Source: Phoronis australis (Eukaryota; Phoronida; Phoronidae). Taken from it: a DNA stretch of 64,000 nt. Below the pieces are notes generated by a model. It searched no databases, was not told where the DNA came from, and worked only from the letters and a program-made list of their open reading frames with translations. The translations under genes and the position numbers were made by a program. Each line of letters starts with the position of its first letter. The stretch's first letter is position 1. The stretch lies in the NCBI GenBank assembly GCA_002633005.1, contig NMRA01000069.1, positions 284,203 to 348,202 on the forward strand. The letters are read 5' to 3'. Positions 43,625 through 56,700 of this stretch are shown one piece after another.

Positions 43625-44684
43625 CTAACATTCCCACTAAAGGGGGCACTGCTATTAGACAAAAAATAGCCTCTAAGAGGTGCATAGCAAATCAGAAAAG
43701 CTCTCAATAGGTACACACCTGCCAAGATCGTAAAAAATAAGACTGGTAATAGGGGGTACAGCGGTAGACCCAGCTGTAAACCATGGGTGTCCACACAAAA
43801 TAGGCCTGAATTTGACATGCAAGACCAGTGAAAGCAGTTCTTTGTGAGCACTACTCCTTGGTCATGCACCATTCCCAGTTGGTCTGTGTAGCTAAACGCA
43901 GCTACAAAAAGGGTTTACGGTCCTGGCTGAGAAGAGGATTGTTTTATTACTCCCTATGTATAGCTGGGTAGCCTAGCCCTGGATGGAGTGCGAAAGAAGT
44001 AGGACTGCCAAGATGAGGCACCACAAAACCTAAAAACTCGTCATCGTCAGCCATGCTCTTCCCAGTAAGAATACATATGCCCATTTTCATGCTTCTTTAC
44101 GTGGTTTGGGCAACATAGATGTGGATGTCAAAAAAAAAACGATTCAAAAATAACAAAAATGGCCACTGGCAGGTGTACTATGTCAAATCTATCTGAAAAA
44201 GAGAAGCTGCCATCACCTCTTATTAGAAACCTTTTTGGCAAATTTCATAAAGATCCGTCAAGGAACTTCAAAGATACAGAAGAAAACGAGAAGAAAAAAA
44301 TAAAATTGCCACTAGGGGTCTCAGCAGTATACCATTGTAATCATCCATTGTTAATTTCTTACAAATACACCTGCCAAATTTAACTAAGATCATGCAGAGG
44401 GTTTAAGAGATACTGCCATAATAATCTTTAAGATAGGTTAAGTTGAAGACAGCTGGGAAGACAACAAAAAAGACTCAAAAGCAGTAAAAATTGCCACCAC
44501 AAGGCGCAAAATACCTTGGATCCAACCGAAATTGGGAAGGTGCTGACATCTCTCTAATAGATACCTATTTGCCAAATTTTATGAATCAAAGTCCATTAAA
44601 GGATTCCGAAGATACAGAGGTAAGCATAAAACACACTAAAGAGCACAACGGCGCCCTCATATAAAATATGCGGGCGCAACACAC
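43625..44684 (+). mobile_element. Tandem-core element with terminal hairpin, copy 3
   Basis: CTCF-like cores or decayed forms lie at about 43633 (CCCACTAAAGGGGGCAC), 43746, 44162 (GGCCACTGGCAGGTGT), 44316 (GCCACTAGGGGTCTCA) and 44493. Between them recur GGCAAATTTCATAAAGATCCG-type and AAGATACAGAGGTAAG-type blocks. The element ends in a GC-rich hairpin, GGCGCCCTCATATA paired with TATGCGGGCGC, at about 44648-44680. This is the same kind of end as at 10902-10929. Confidence 0.65.
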
Positions 44685-47569
44685 TTTTCAGTTACTAATA
44701 AGATTACTCAAGAATTTTTGACAAGCAAATATATTTAGCACCTGTTTCACTAAAATTCCGCAACATCTTGATGTTTTTTTCTATATGGAGTCCAAAGAGA
44801 GATTCAGACCAGACATGGCATGTCTCTGCTCAGATTATAGAAAATAAGGTGTAAAGCTATGACATTTTAGTGAAATAGGCTCCTGTAGACTTATTCAAGC
44901 TGACTGAGCAATGATTAATAAGGAAGCAGCCACATAGAAGAATTAATAAAAACATTATACTCAATTATTTGATGAAATGTTAAAAAATATCCAGCATAAG
45001 CAAAACTCTGGAATGCTAGTTCGAAATTATTAATAATGGGCAGTGGTGTAGTGGTAAAATTAGAGGTAAGTAGGCGCCCAAAGCCCACCACGTCACCTTG
45101 AGCACTGAACGTAACTTACGGTGCATTGGTACCACGTTTAAATGCCAAAAGGTGGTTGGCTGCGCCCACATGCGCCTACGCCCCACTACAGAACTGCTAA
45201 CACGAAACATACTTTGGAAACGTAGGGGACAAAGTCCGAACACATCAAACACAGTTGAATCAGTAAAAACAGAGCTCTCAAACTAAGCTGAACAGAAGTA
45301 TGCTAAAACAACACATTACAAGCCAAAATTAATCAGCAATGAAATGGACCGCATTGTTGTCAAACTTAAGTACGAGATAAATTTGACGTTGCTATTTCTG
45401 TGCCTGAAGCAGGTGGATCACTAAATAGGCAGCCATAAAGTATCAGAGACTTTGATGAAATTAAGTCAGTACTAAAAGCCCATTTTTGTACAAAACTGAC
45501 ATTTGGCCATGTTTCCATGTGTTCAAACTTTGTCCAAGTTTGACGTCCAGTTGATTTTGAAAACTGCTATTATATTATATTAAACACCATGTAATGAAAT
45601 TTCAACCATTACCACACATCACTCCCAATACTGAGCCCTCTTGCACAATGCTCCAGTCTTTATGTATTAATATAGATACGCGTAACATGTAACGTATTCA
45701 GTGCAAACCACACCTCCCTGAGGGCCCAGAAAGAAACACATAATACAGTATATACACCACCAAAGAAATCTAAATCATTCACACAATCTAAACAAAAGAG
45801 AACTTTGGATAAATAACAGTCCTGAAAAAGAATCCAGTGCAATAAATCCTCTAAAGTTATAGCAATACTTTTTCTTTAACTGTACCTTAGGTATATAAGC
45901 TGTACTTTTTATTGACAGGCACTTAAACCTAAATATTCATTACATTTACATTGCGTCCTCAGAGTCCGGATTCCCATACCAAATGACGTCGTACAGAGGT
46001 CGCAACCTATTTTTTAACTTGCAAGATCCATACGACGGGCCTAAGCACATCGCATGGTTATCGCCTATGGGACACTACCATTGTTTTGCTTTGTTGCGTC
46101 TGATATTACAATACAGGTCGCACGGATATCCTACCACGGGTGCACATCAGCCGGTTACCAACAAAAGCTTGCCATTAACTTGACAATACGAAAGAAACAC
46201 AAAGTAAACAATGGCAACGCCTCTCTACCGATATCTATGTGACGAGCTTGCGACCCAGTTTCCCATGGGATACTAAAAACTTTGTTAAAGTACAGTACCT
46301 TATAAACTACCAGACTGATACTTCTTTAACTGTTGTGCCTTCCAGTTTATAAGTGATATGTCAACACGGTCAACACTCAGATGATACACCGGGTTATTCA
46401 ATGCTTAGTTATGAGCACAAGCATTTGAATCTAGTTGTTTATTACATTTACATGGTCAGAATTGAGTGCCTGTGTCCCCACTGTCCAACTTACTATTCAC
46501 ATAACACAACTTTGTTAAGAATGGTCCCACAAATTCCTCTCAATGTATTCTCCGCACGGTGTTTTACCAGTTCAACACAGATGTGAAGTAATACCTGTGG
46601 TTTGACCATGGTCAGTAATACCCTTTCATTCTCATGAAGTGCATTTAAGAAAGATCAACCAAGACGTTCGGTAAAAAGTGATGGGGCTACTACAGAAATT
46701 GTACTGCCACCCACAGCGCCCTCATTCAGCCATGAGCAACAACAATTAGGATACACTCTCTATTACTTCAACCATCTGAGTAGATATGGTTCTTTTTTGC
46801 ATGCCCCAGCTCAATACCACATAAGTCTGAGAATGGATACCCTGTAGAAAATAGCCATTCTTTCAAGAACACCGTTTCTGCCCGCCAGTACAACTGAATA
46901 CATCCCAATCATTTGGCACCCACCTCCTAATTAGCAAGGCATGCTGGGAAGGGCAGAGTGACTTGAAAACTGCTAATAACAACACAACTGCTCTACATGT
47001 TCTGTACTGTTCAACTCTCCCCAGCTCAAAAGTCTTGTAAATCAAGCTCAGGCTCAATTCATTGCTAATTGAACCATATTCCTTGGTATTTCATCAACTG
47101 AGAGAACTGTCTTCCCCAATCAGTTCCATATTAAGCACATTGTATTTTCTCTCAACAATTCTTTAAAAAATTCTATGATTGCTGACGGCTGGCTGCACAT
47201 CCTAGTGTTGCTTCGATATCCGAATTATTCGCACACATAATTCCTCATTCCTAATGTGACATATTGTGCTTTTCGCATGCTTTTATCATTTTACTCCTGT
47301 CCGTAACAACAAACAAATCTACATTCAAAGATCCGAAATTAATACGTTGAAGTCGACTGTTGTTTAAGTCTATAAACGACCAGCTGCTTAATGGGCAAGT
47401 CCACATTCCGTGGCTCCATTTGGTAAGCTGAAGCGCAGTGACTGTACTTAATACATCAGATTGTTACCAAAACATGTTCTCCCTCTATGGAAATAATTAA
47501 AATAGCTGGGACATTATCCATCAACAGCTCATGGGCAATACCAAGTCTCTCATTAACACATTAAGCGCA
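44685..47569. other. Convergent spacer between FKBP8 and the TRIF-like gene
   Basis: It contains a hAT-like MITE (45041-45196). TTTATT at 46438-46443 is an AATAAA on the minus strand, about 1.1 kb after the TRIF-like stop, and could end its 3' UTR. A GC-richer stretch at 45960-46250 has a CRE-like TGACGTCG but no recognised exon. Confidence 0.4.
45041..45196. mobile_element. 156-bp hAT-like MITE
   Basis: The left end CAGTGGTGTAGTGG is mirrored by CCACTACAGAACTG on the right (two mismatches and no length change). The interior is non-coding. No clear 8-bp target duplication was found. Confidence 0.5.
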
Positions 47570-47764
47570 TTAACTTGTAACATGTGCTTGAACGCCCTCT
47601 GCAGGCTGTTGCTTCCTCACATACTGCACTGTAGAGTCTTCGTCCAGCTGCGAATCAGGTCTTGTCACATAACTTCTGTTAGAGTCGCCAACCATCAGGC
47701 TTATGTTCCCAGAATTGTAAATGTGAATCTGCTGAGGCTGGTTAGACACGCAGATATTGCTGCT
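47570..47764 (-). CDS. TICAM1-like: TRIF-like coding exon 6, RHIM-like C-terminus
   Basis: The acceptor is TATTTCTACAG at 47765-47767 (minus). The exon encodes 64 residues and TAA at 47572-47570. The segment QQIHIYNSGNISLMVGDSN fits the RHIM pattern of a hydrophobic-X-hydrophobic strand, N-S, and a tetrad ending in Gly followed by X-X-Asn. The tetrad is LMVG rather than the usual I/V-Q-I/V/L-G. RHIMs form amyloid-like stacks with other RHIM proteins. Confidence 0.65.
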   Translation of the reverse strand, partial: SSNICVSNQPQQIHIYNSGNISLMVGDSNRSYVTRPDSQLDEDSTVQYVRKQQPAEGVQAHVTS

Positions 47765-50700
47765 CTGTAGAAATAATATGCAACAATATATAATTATTTA
47801 CCATGCAACAAGGTGGGGAAGAGAAATGTTTTGTTAAGCCTTCATTCTTGGCACAGTTTCTACTTGACAGCTGACGTGAAGAACACTTATTTGGTAAAAA
47901 ATTCAGTCCTTATAGCCAAAACACTCATTTCGTATGAAAATAACGAAGGCATTTAACATTAAGTACAATAGCTGTTTAAAGAACATCTTCCCATTTTATT
48001 TATTTATGTATATCAATTTGTGGTACTGAGGATGTTATTGACAGAAATAGAATAAACAACCTTTTCAGGGTCCATCGATTCAGTGACTGGGAAGGAAGTT
48101 TTTAGCCCAGTTTGCTCGACTGGCTGTTGAACATTTTGGGCTCTTGGTCTCCCACTTCCTTCATCACCACCTAGAAATACAGATTGTGCAAACAAAAACA
48201 AAATGTGAAATGAGATGTCATGGACTGTCTGCTGTTCAGTCAAGCAGTGAAATTACCATTAAAAAAAATAAAAGTATTGCAGATGGTCAGGTACACTTTG
48301 TACCAGATGTGTGCAGGCCGCTCTAGGGGGCCCAATGCACTGACCACCTGGAACTATTTTTATGCTTACCATCACCAGAGATCCGAACTTGGAATGATCC
48401 ATTACAAAGAGAAGAAAATTTTCCTGGTAGCGCGTACTTCTACAAAATAGGCTTATGTGATAGAAATATTTTTGTGTTGCAAAATTTAACTGCAAGAAAT
48501 ATTTTTGCATGAATAAAGGCAAAATAATTATAAAAAGATGAAAAAGAGGAAACTGGAAATCAACTAAGAGGAAACTGAAACCAAAAAACAAGAAATTCTC
48601 TTAAAAAAGGAAAATTCCAAGCCCTGAGAGATGGTAACAGATGGGACATCACATGAATAATAAAATAAGTACCATCTAAGAAGCAAACTATTGACTTAGG
48701 TCACTAGGTATGGATAATACAATTGGTAAAAAATTGCTCCTCACTCAGATGAAAAGTGGGTTTGCAAACAACTGACTGTTCATCATACCTTGAGAACACG
48801 CTCGGCATACAAAGTGACACGCTGTGATAATTGACCTATCGCAAGCTCNNNNNNNNNNNNNNNNNNNNNNNNNCTTGCGAGGTCGACAAACAATAAGTTT
48901 TATCCGGCAATGCGTTGTTGGTCAGGTAAAATGGCGGCATGGATATGAAAGTGCGTCAAGAATGTTGCGTTCTGATTGGTCAATTAAGCGGTCACTCGTG
49001 ATCCTGGCGATAGGTCAATTAGTCAAAAAGAAGAGCCTGATCACAGGAAATAACGAAATGCCAGTTCCTTGAAAACTCTGAAATCACCACTATTAAGTTG
49101 ATTAAAGAACAATTTGAAACTAATTTCATAACTGTAATTGTTTTAAATCAAAAGGTGTTTTGGTGATGGAATTCTGAGCTCAATTCCATAAAAGTTATAA
49201 TCCGTACACCAACAATGATGTCGCATCATCACGCGTCACGTTGTTTTTGTTGAACAATGAACCCGAGGTCATGCAACAATCACACTTTATCCAGCGGATA
49301 ACTTTGAAGTTTTATGCAACCCAGCCCTGGTTTGCAGCCACCTTAAAGTTACATAGGACCTAATCATCAAGTCTGTATGTTTCTAAAAATTTGATTTTTG
49401 AGTATATACCAATCTTCCACTAGATGAGTTGTGTGACCTTGATTTTACGAAAATATACCAAAAAGAAAAGTACATTACACAACAAAACGACATTATCGCT
49501 AACATGCCTGATGAAATTTCGTATGAATGTTCAAGATTAAGTCTCAAAAAAGCTCTAGTTTTCTAAATTATTGTTTCGTTTTCGTTTTAGTTTTATGCAA
49601 CTTTGAAATTTTTTCATAAAAATCACGTAAGTCCTATTTTTGATAGCCCCTCGTGCAAAAGTGGAACATTTTAAAAACAGTTCCTAACAGCGTATTGAAG
49701 AACAATCATGTATAAAGCGTAGTATCTGTAGCTCTCATGTCAACACGACCAGCGATTTCTGAGATAGGATGTTCCAAAGTTGGCCAAAATTGGACATTTC
49801 CCCCATCCTCCATAACCACAGTAAGGAGCAAGAAATGAAATATTTTCTAACTTTTTATGTAGGCTGGACCATAACACCTTTAAATTTGCACCACAACTTT
49901 ATAATATTGGAATGGAATCCAGCCATCAAGCACAACACGCAGGTACAGTAGGTAAACAAGATCAACAACGCACCCACATAGATCTAAAACCCAATATCAA
50001 GGGGGAATAAAAATTGGTCAGACATCAAAACCATTTGCCTGGACTTCAAACCCAGTCAGCTGGACTGCAGAACCAAAGGGCCGGTGGTCAAACAGGTTGT
50101 CCAGACTTCAAAACGCAATGACCTCACCCACAAATAACTAGTTGGCTGGACCCAAAACACGATGGCCAGTGCTATAACCAGGTGGCCGGCGATCAAACAT
50201 GATGGCCAGACTTTCTAACAGACACGCTTTGAACGTTTCGAAGGATTCACGTGACATCTAGTGTATATTTTTTGCACCTGTTTGTTTCTTTTAATAAAAA
50301 TCAGCGATTTGTTCCACCATTGTGTTTGAGCACAGGCCAATCCCTTCTAGGTCTGGCCAATCAGATTTTTGGGTGCAGCCATCTGGTTTTGAGGTACCAG
50401 CCAACCTGTTTTGAGGTCCGAACACCAAGTTAGTACACAGGCCATTAGGTTTTGAAATCCACCCAGCTGGTTTTGAAGTCTGGGCAAGTAGTTTTGAAGT
50501 CCAACCAATTGCTGATTCCGGCCCATGAAGAGTCCAGGTGTAATACGTTCACTGTTTCACCACAAGATAGTATATATCGTGCCACATACCTCTCGGCGAT
50601 GTGGAGTCCTTTTGTGACGTCTTTGTCCTTTGGCCACTATCTAAATTCAAAATCAATCTATTTTAAGCAAAATTAAAACAGTCACATGTCTTGTATCTTT

Positions 50701-53700
50701 AGACATAGTCTGAACTAAATTTTTTGAATATGTGCGACATTTTTTCCGACCCAAGCATCAACTTCTTTAACGGAGCATTTCATTCTGTTCATCTGACTAA
50801 TAAAGGAAAATCACAATATGCTCTATCAAGATAGCATTCTATTAATAAGAATATCAAGACCAAGCCCAAAATTGCAAATTCGAAAATGACAAACATACAC
50901 ATTGCCTGTGACTAAATCTGGTAAAAGAAACAGAACCCTATCAAGGTAAGGAACATTATGATACCAATGTTATATCAGTATAATACCTAACTTCGATTTT
51001 CATTTTAGCCAGCAAAATGCAGCTTTAATTCATGCAGTATACAACAGGAAGCTCGTTTCTTCAATGAAAGGGTAATAATAACAATAGTAATAACTGAAAT
51101 GAACAATAATGTTACAAATAATGTGTGGTCGACTTAGTTTGTGCGATTTTCAATCCATCAGACATTGATGCCAAACTTTACGATTCAAAAATTGTGGAAA
51201 ACACTCACTAGAAATTTGCTCCCAAAGTTGCAATGTCAAGGGCTTCATCTATTGTGTGAACATACCCAGAGAAAAGTTTTGAGTGTTTCTTCCAGAAATG
51301 TTTAACTATAATAATTTTTCGCTTCACATACTTCACAGGGACAAATGGTGATGTGCGCCACCATTCAGGAATTCTTAAGTCCATGCAATACATCTAAGTT
51401 ATGACTTTAGCTTAACGTCCAATCACTGATTTTTGAAGTTCCCAGTTTGAATGCTTTGGGCCACGGCAGTCTAATCTTTTTATACCAGATCGAACACAAA
51501 TTATTGTTGTCATTTTCTATGTTCGTGCAAACTCAAGAGAAGAGTCAATTATTTTATGCCTGAGTACATAACGGCTGAAATGCATAACTTTCTAGTCCTA
51601 GTTTGCACTAAATGACCCCATCATTGAGGCTAAAAATTCAAGTCTGAACTCGAAATTTCAAATTATTACCAAGCCTGGGTGTTGTCATATCTTGAATTTG
51701 GCCATTTGTGTGTCTTGCTATGTACACACTAAAATTATTTAAAGATACCCTTCGCGCTAGTCTTTCTTTTCTGAACAAAAACGAATCCCTGAACCGAAAA
51801 ACCAAAGCTGAATATTCTTAATCGTTTCAGCACAACCGCGAACATGCCTTAAGTCTGTAATGACCATGTGCTCAGACATATTGTGAAGCTGTTATATGTT
51901 AGAATCAACATGCCATAATCCCCCAGACTATCGCAGGAGGGTGGTGTGTAGCAAACAAGGTATCGCCACATACCCGGGTGATCACTACCATCGGCTGCTC
52001 CTCGTGGGTCCATATCAGCAAGAGGTGGACCAGTGTGGCCATGCGTGTCTGCTGCGTCTTCTTCAAGGTCCGCACTGGCACCCAGCATCGACTGCCTACT
52101 TGCTGTAATAAAAAATACAAACTTGTAAAGACTGACTGTTGGCTTGGGTGCTAAGTGTTGCATCAAGAGTGAGATTCAAAACCAGTGAACATGTTGTCAC
52201 TGTGAACAGACACCATAATGAGTCTTGCAGTTTTTAGTGCAAGCCCATTGCACTGAGGCTGCTACACACTGGTGTACAAAGGGGGGTACTATGGGGGGCC
52301 ACGTCCCTCCTGCTCAGTCAAACAAACCCTCCCATTGTAACTCATGGACACCCTATTCATTGCAAGTGCCCCCTAGATGTCACCCATGTCACCTTCTCCC
52401 CCACTTCCCTGGTGGGCAACAACTTCATGCTTGGTCCCACACTTGCAGCTATGCCAGCACTACTAGATGCGTCTTACAGAAGTATTGGGTCTTTGTTAGT
52501 AACTAGACATTTGAAAACTACAGCTTCTATAAAAGCGGTATCTTTATAAGTGAATGCACAAAAGCTTCTGATCATAACATAGAACTGTAGCCCAGTAATG
52601 CCAACTCACACACGTGACCAATGTATTCTATTATTAGTGCTTGCAAACCCAAGATCAGCCGTGAAAGTTTTCACTGAGTATTTCCAGCAGCCTGTTTGAC
52701 TATGTTTTGATCGGGAGTTGTAGATATCAAATCAAGTCTAATTTCATTGCTTCATTTTCATTTTGTTATCATTGTTCATCAAGCAAGACTCTTGAGGTAT
52801 GGTTCTGTACAATAGCAATTTCTCGCCATCCCAAAGGGCTGTCTAATGATATTACCCTTATGGAATTCAGCTGAAAAACGGCGGAGTTGCGAAACGTTTT
52901 AATGACCACAAAGTCCATAGCAAATACACACACCGGAACAAACGAATGCGAACAACTGTCATGCATGTGCGGCGCAACCTCAGTGGCCACGAGATTGGAG
53001 TTGGCATTCCAGGTCCAGAGTTCTATGCCTCATAACAAAGGCTTCTTCCCCTCACTAGATTCAGGCATTGAGTTTTGAAATAGGGAGCACTGAATCCACT
53101 AGGGGGTGTCAGGGAGACTACACTCTTACCCGACGCAGGTACTCATATGGGTCTAATTGTCAACAGATTTCAGCTCTTCATCCATCCATACAACAGAAAG
53201 AAACCAATTCTTCACTAACGCCACCTAGTGAATCCCGAGCTTACTGTTGCCAGGACCACCGAAAGTAAGCCTTAGGTTGCACAATCTTACAATTAAATCA
53301 CAAAATTTTCAAATGTTAACCTTTTTCTTCGAATTTGAACGAGTGCGTTGCTTCTTCATTGGGATGCGGAGTTACGCCAACAGCCTGCACCGGTGCGTGA
53401 TCCTTTAAATAAAAACACAGTCATTGTCAAATCACTGGTGAAATCCAGAACCATTACATTAATTAACTTCAGAGCTAACCTTTCTTCTTCTGACTACAGG
53501 CAAACTGAAACAGAACAAGGATAGTTAATGAAATACATACATGTTATGTTCAAAAATTGTACTTATTTACCTGCCCCAGTTGCGTACTTTTAGTATGCCT
53601 TTGAGTAAATGATGTTGCTAAAAAGTATCTCAGGAATTTCTCTATGTCGAGCATCAAAATGTTACACTTCGTATAATATATTTGTGAACGCTGAATGGCA

Positions 53701-56700
53701 CTTTTCAGTAACAATTGATGCCACAGACAGAGCCACAATTCACAAACTTGAAATTCTTTGACAAAGACAAGACAGTACGAACACTGACTGGAAATAATGC
53801 TTGTGTGAAGATGTTTGCTTGAAACTTACAGACATGGCCATACAGCCTTGTGGAAGGGGAGAATTCAGTGTTTTCCACAGTAAAAATGGCAAACTCGAGG
53901 GAAAATGTCATTTGACTGTACATCAGATGGGATGTCCAAGATACAGTAAAGTAAACATTTTCATAAATTTGGACAAGGGGCAATTCATGTTTTCAAGTAT
54001 GTACACCAAGATTGGCGTTTCAAAAGACTTGTTTTTCAGTGACACTTGCAAACAGGACAGTTGTCTTATTTTAGCCACTAGGTGTCACCATAAGATAATT
54101 TAACTCAAAAATTCTAGATATTATGTAAAAGCTATACAGCTGTCTCAAAAAGTTTTGTTAATGAAAGAATTTTCAGACCATGGAGAACATTGAATGAAAG
54201 TGATGCGGCCTTTTTGTTTAGCTGGTCCAGGGCTCGACATAACGAGCTGCAGGATGCATTTGAGACCCGAAATTTGAAATGCGAGCTGAGATTTTGGCCA
54301 ACTCACAGTAGTCAGACTTAGGCAAGACGAATTTTCATGCCAAAGGCCAATTACATCTAAGTGCACTGATGTGAAACTTTTAATAACCCTAGAACCAATG
54401 ACATAATTGGCGTACCAATTGTCAGCTAAAGGCGACCACTGAATTAAATGGACAATTGTCTTCTACTCAGGAAACTTGAATAGCTCACTTGCGAGTTTCT
54501 CGCTAGTCACTCTGACGTCACCGGAAAGGGGGCAAAACCCGCCATATTGCTCTTGTTTTGCCCCGAGTCTTTGCTACACACGAAAAAACTTACTGGAGTT
54601 CTTATGGTGAATTTAACGCTTAAAACGTTAAAACAACTTAAGATATGGTAGATGGGTCGTGGAATAACTGTGATTAGACGAAGAAAATGTGACCTTGTCA
54701 TGTAGTGCGAAGCTGTGAACGGACTGAAATTGGAACTTAACCCGCTCTAGGCCTGAATGGCGCAGGCATACAGGGGCGATAGTGTATCCCCATAAAAAGA
54801 TATTCACTTCAAAATACAGCAAATGAAATCAAATGAAACATGCATGTGTGCACATGAAGTTATAATTAACACATACCCTGACTCTGGACACAATTTAGTC
54901 TACAAATAACTTTAGCATATTCATGAAAACCTCGCGGTTCTCTCGAGTTTCTCTCACTACAGAGCCGCCATTTTGAAGAAGTTACGTGAAATCACGCCTG
55001 TTGACGAACAAAAAGTCCAAGGGACACAAATCTTACAAATTTCACTTGATATTTTCTCATGCTATTTTGCAAGTGTCACGCGCCAGGTCACGCGCCAGAT
55101 CTCGCGCTTCGCTCAGTCTCGCGCTAGCCTTTGCCTCGCCTTACTCAGTTGAACTACTTGATTGTGGTAATCGCGCGCGCGGACAAAGTTAACAGTAACC
55201 ACAAAGTGGAGTTGGAATTCTTCGCCTAAGTCACCTGAATTCCCGTATATATGCTTCATCGAAGATATACTTAGAAGCAGAAAGAGTCACTGAAGAAAGT
55301 AAGAGCCTTTTAGGTGCTAATTTTAGGTGTAGAATGTATTTTCGACGAGGTGAAAACTTTACCAGTGAGCGGATTTCGCCTACCGCCCGTTTAAAATACA
55401 CGGGACGTAATTAGTACAGAACGCGATAGAACGTATTGTAGTGCGAATCTGAAGTTCATTTGCCATAACAGCAATGCTTTTGGACATTTTTCGAACTAAA
55501 CGGCTAAAAACTCAAAGACAATAACAGAATACACTCTGCTACCGTATTGGGCAAATGACCAAACGACAAGCTTTTGCCCCACTTCCCGTGACGTCAAAGT
55601 TAAGTCTCACATAATCTCGCGTTATTGTTATAAACTCGCAAAAGGCCTATTTCCATCTGCCTAATGTCTGTCAAGAAAATTGCGAGCTGGGGATTTTAGC
55701 CAGGTAGCTAACAACGACCTAGTGATTTGCATATCATCAATGACTGTGTTTGTAATATTTTTAACAGGTTGCAAGCCATTCAAATGTGTCACAAGGGCAG
55801 GCTAACAGGTGCAACCGACACATTATAACAGGTTTAGGAAGACACTGCAGATGCCCCCTTTCTTCAGAATCATGAAAACTTCCAGCAAATAAAAAATTAA
55901 AAATCCATCATTCGGTCCCTAACTGAAAAATATGCTTACGTTCATAGGTATAGCACCAAGTACGAAAATTTTGCTTTCACTTAAGATTATGTCAATCAAC
56001 AAGTTTTCTGACACACAATTTGCCTTAACTTCCCAACCGTAACACTAATGAATGAACAATACCAACCGTCATGTAACGGTCCAATAACGGTCTTGGCCAT
56101 GAACCCCCTTTCCCCACACAACAAAATTAATAACGAAGGGTATGCAAGCTTTTGATGTTACCCTCAGTAAAACGACACAGATAAGTGCCAATGTTGGAGA
56201 GATATTTATCTGAGTTCCAAAGAAATAATTATAAGATGATCAGCGACATATTAAACTTTTTAAAAATTTTGTTGTTACTTAAATGCCAACTGAGCATCAA
56301 AACTGCAAATGTCTGACACGTTTTGTCAGTAGCAAATTAGTTTCATTGGTCACCAATTCCTCAGAGATTTATCTCATAGTTCCGTGCTTTCAAAAGCTTA
56401 AGGAAATTATGGTAACATAGACAGATTCAAAACACCTTGAATGACTCCGAGACTATTTCGAGAGGAAAATTTTCGAAAATTTTGCAAATATAACAGGTGC
56501 AAGGCCCTACAAGGAAATCGAAAACTTCCGAGTGTATTTTAAGACTTTTTGGAAACGCCCTCGACAGCGTTACATGCAAATTGCTCACCCAAAGTTTTCT
56601 TGCACAGAAACACAAAAACACAGCGTTAGGCTAACAAGCACATAAGAAGCAGAACATCTTAATTACCTTTCCATTAAAACCTTGATCAAGTAACAGTAAC

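Noticed and set aside
48013-48060. Read-through of TRIF-like exon 5 to a stop at 48013 as the normal C-terminus
   Set aside because: Kept as an alternative only. Splicing to 47764 preserves phase and adds a RHIM-like segment, which is the better explanation despite the weak GTTGTT donor.
55000-55192. Arg/Ala/Ser-rich frame on + over the CpG block
   Set aside because: It is low-complexity translation of TCGCGC repeats with no homology.
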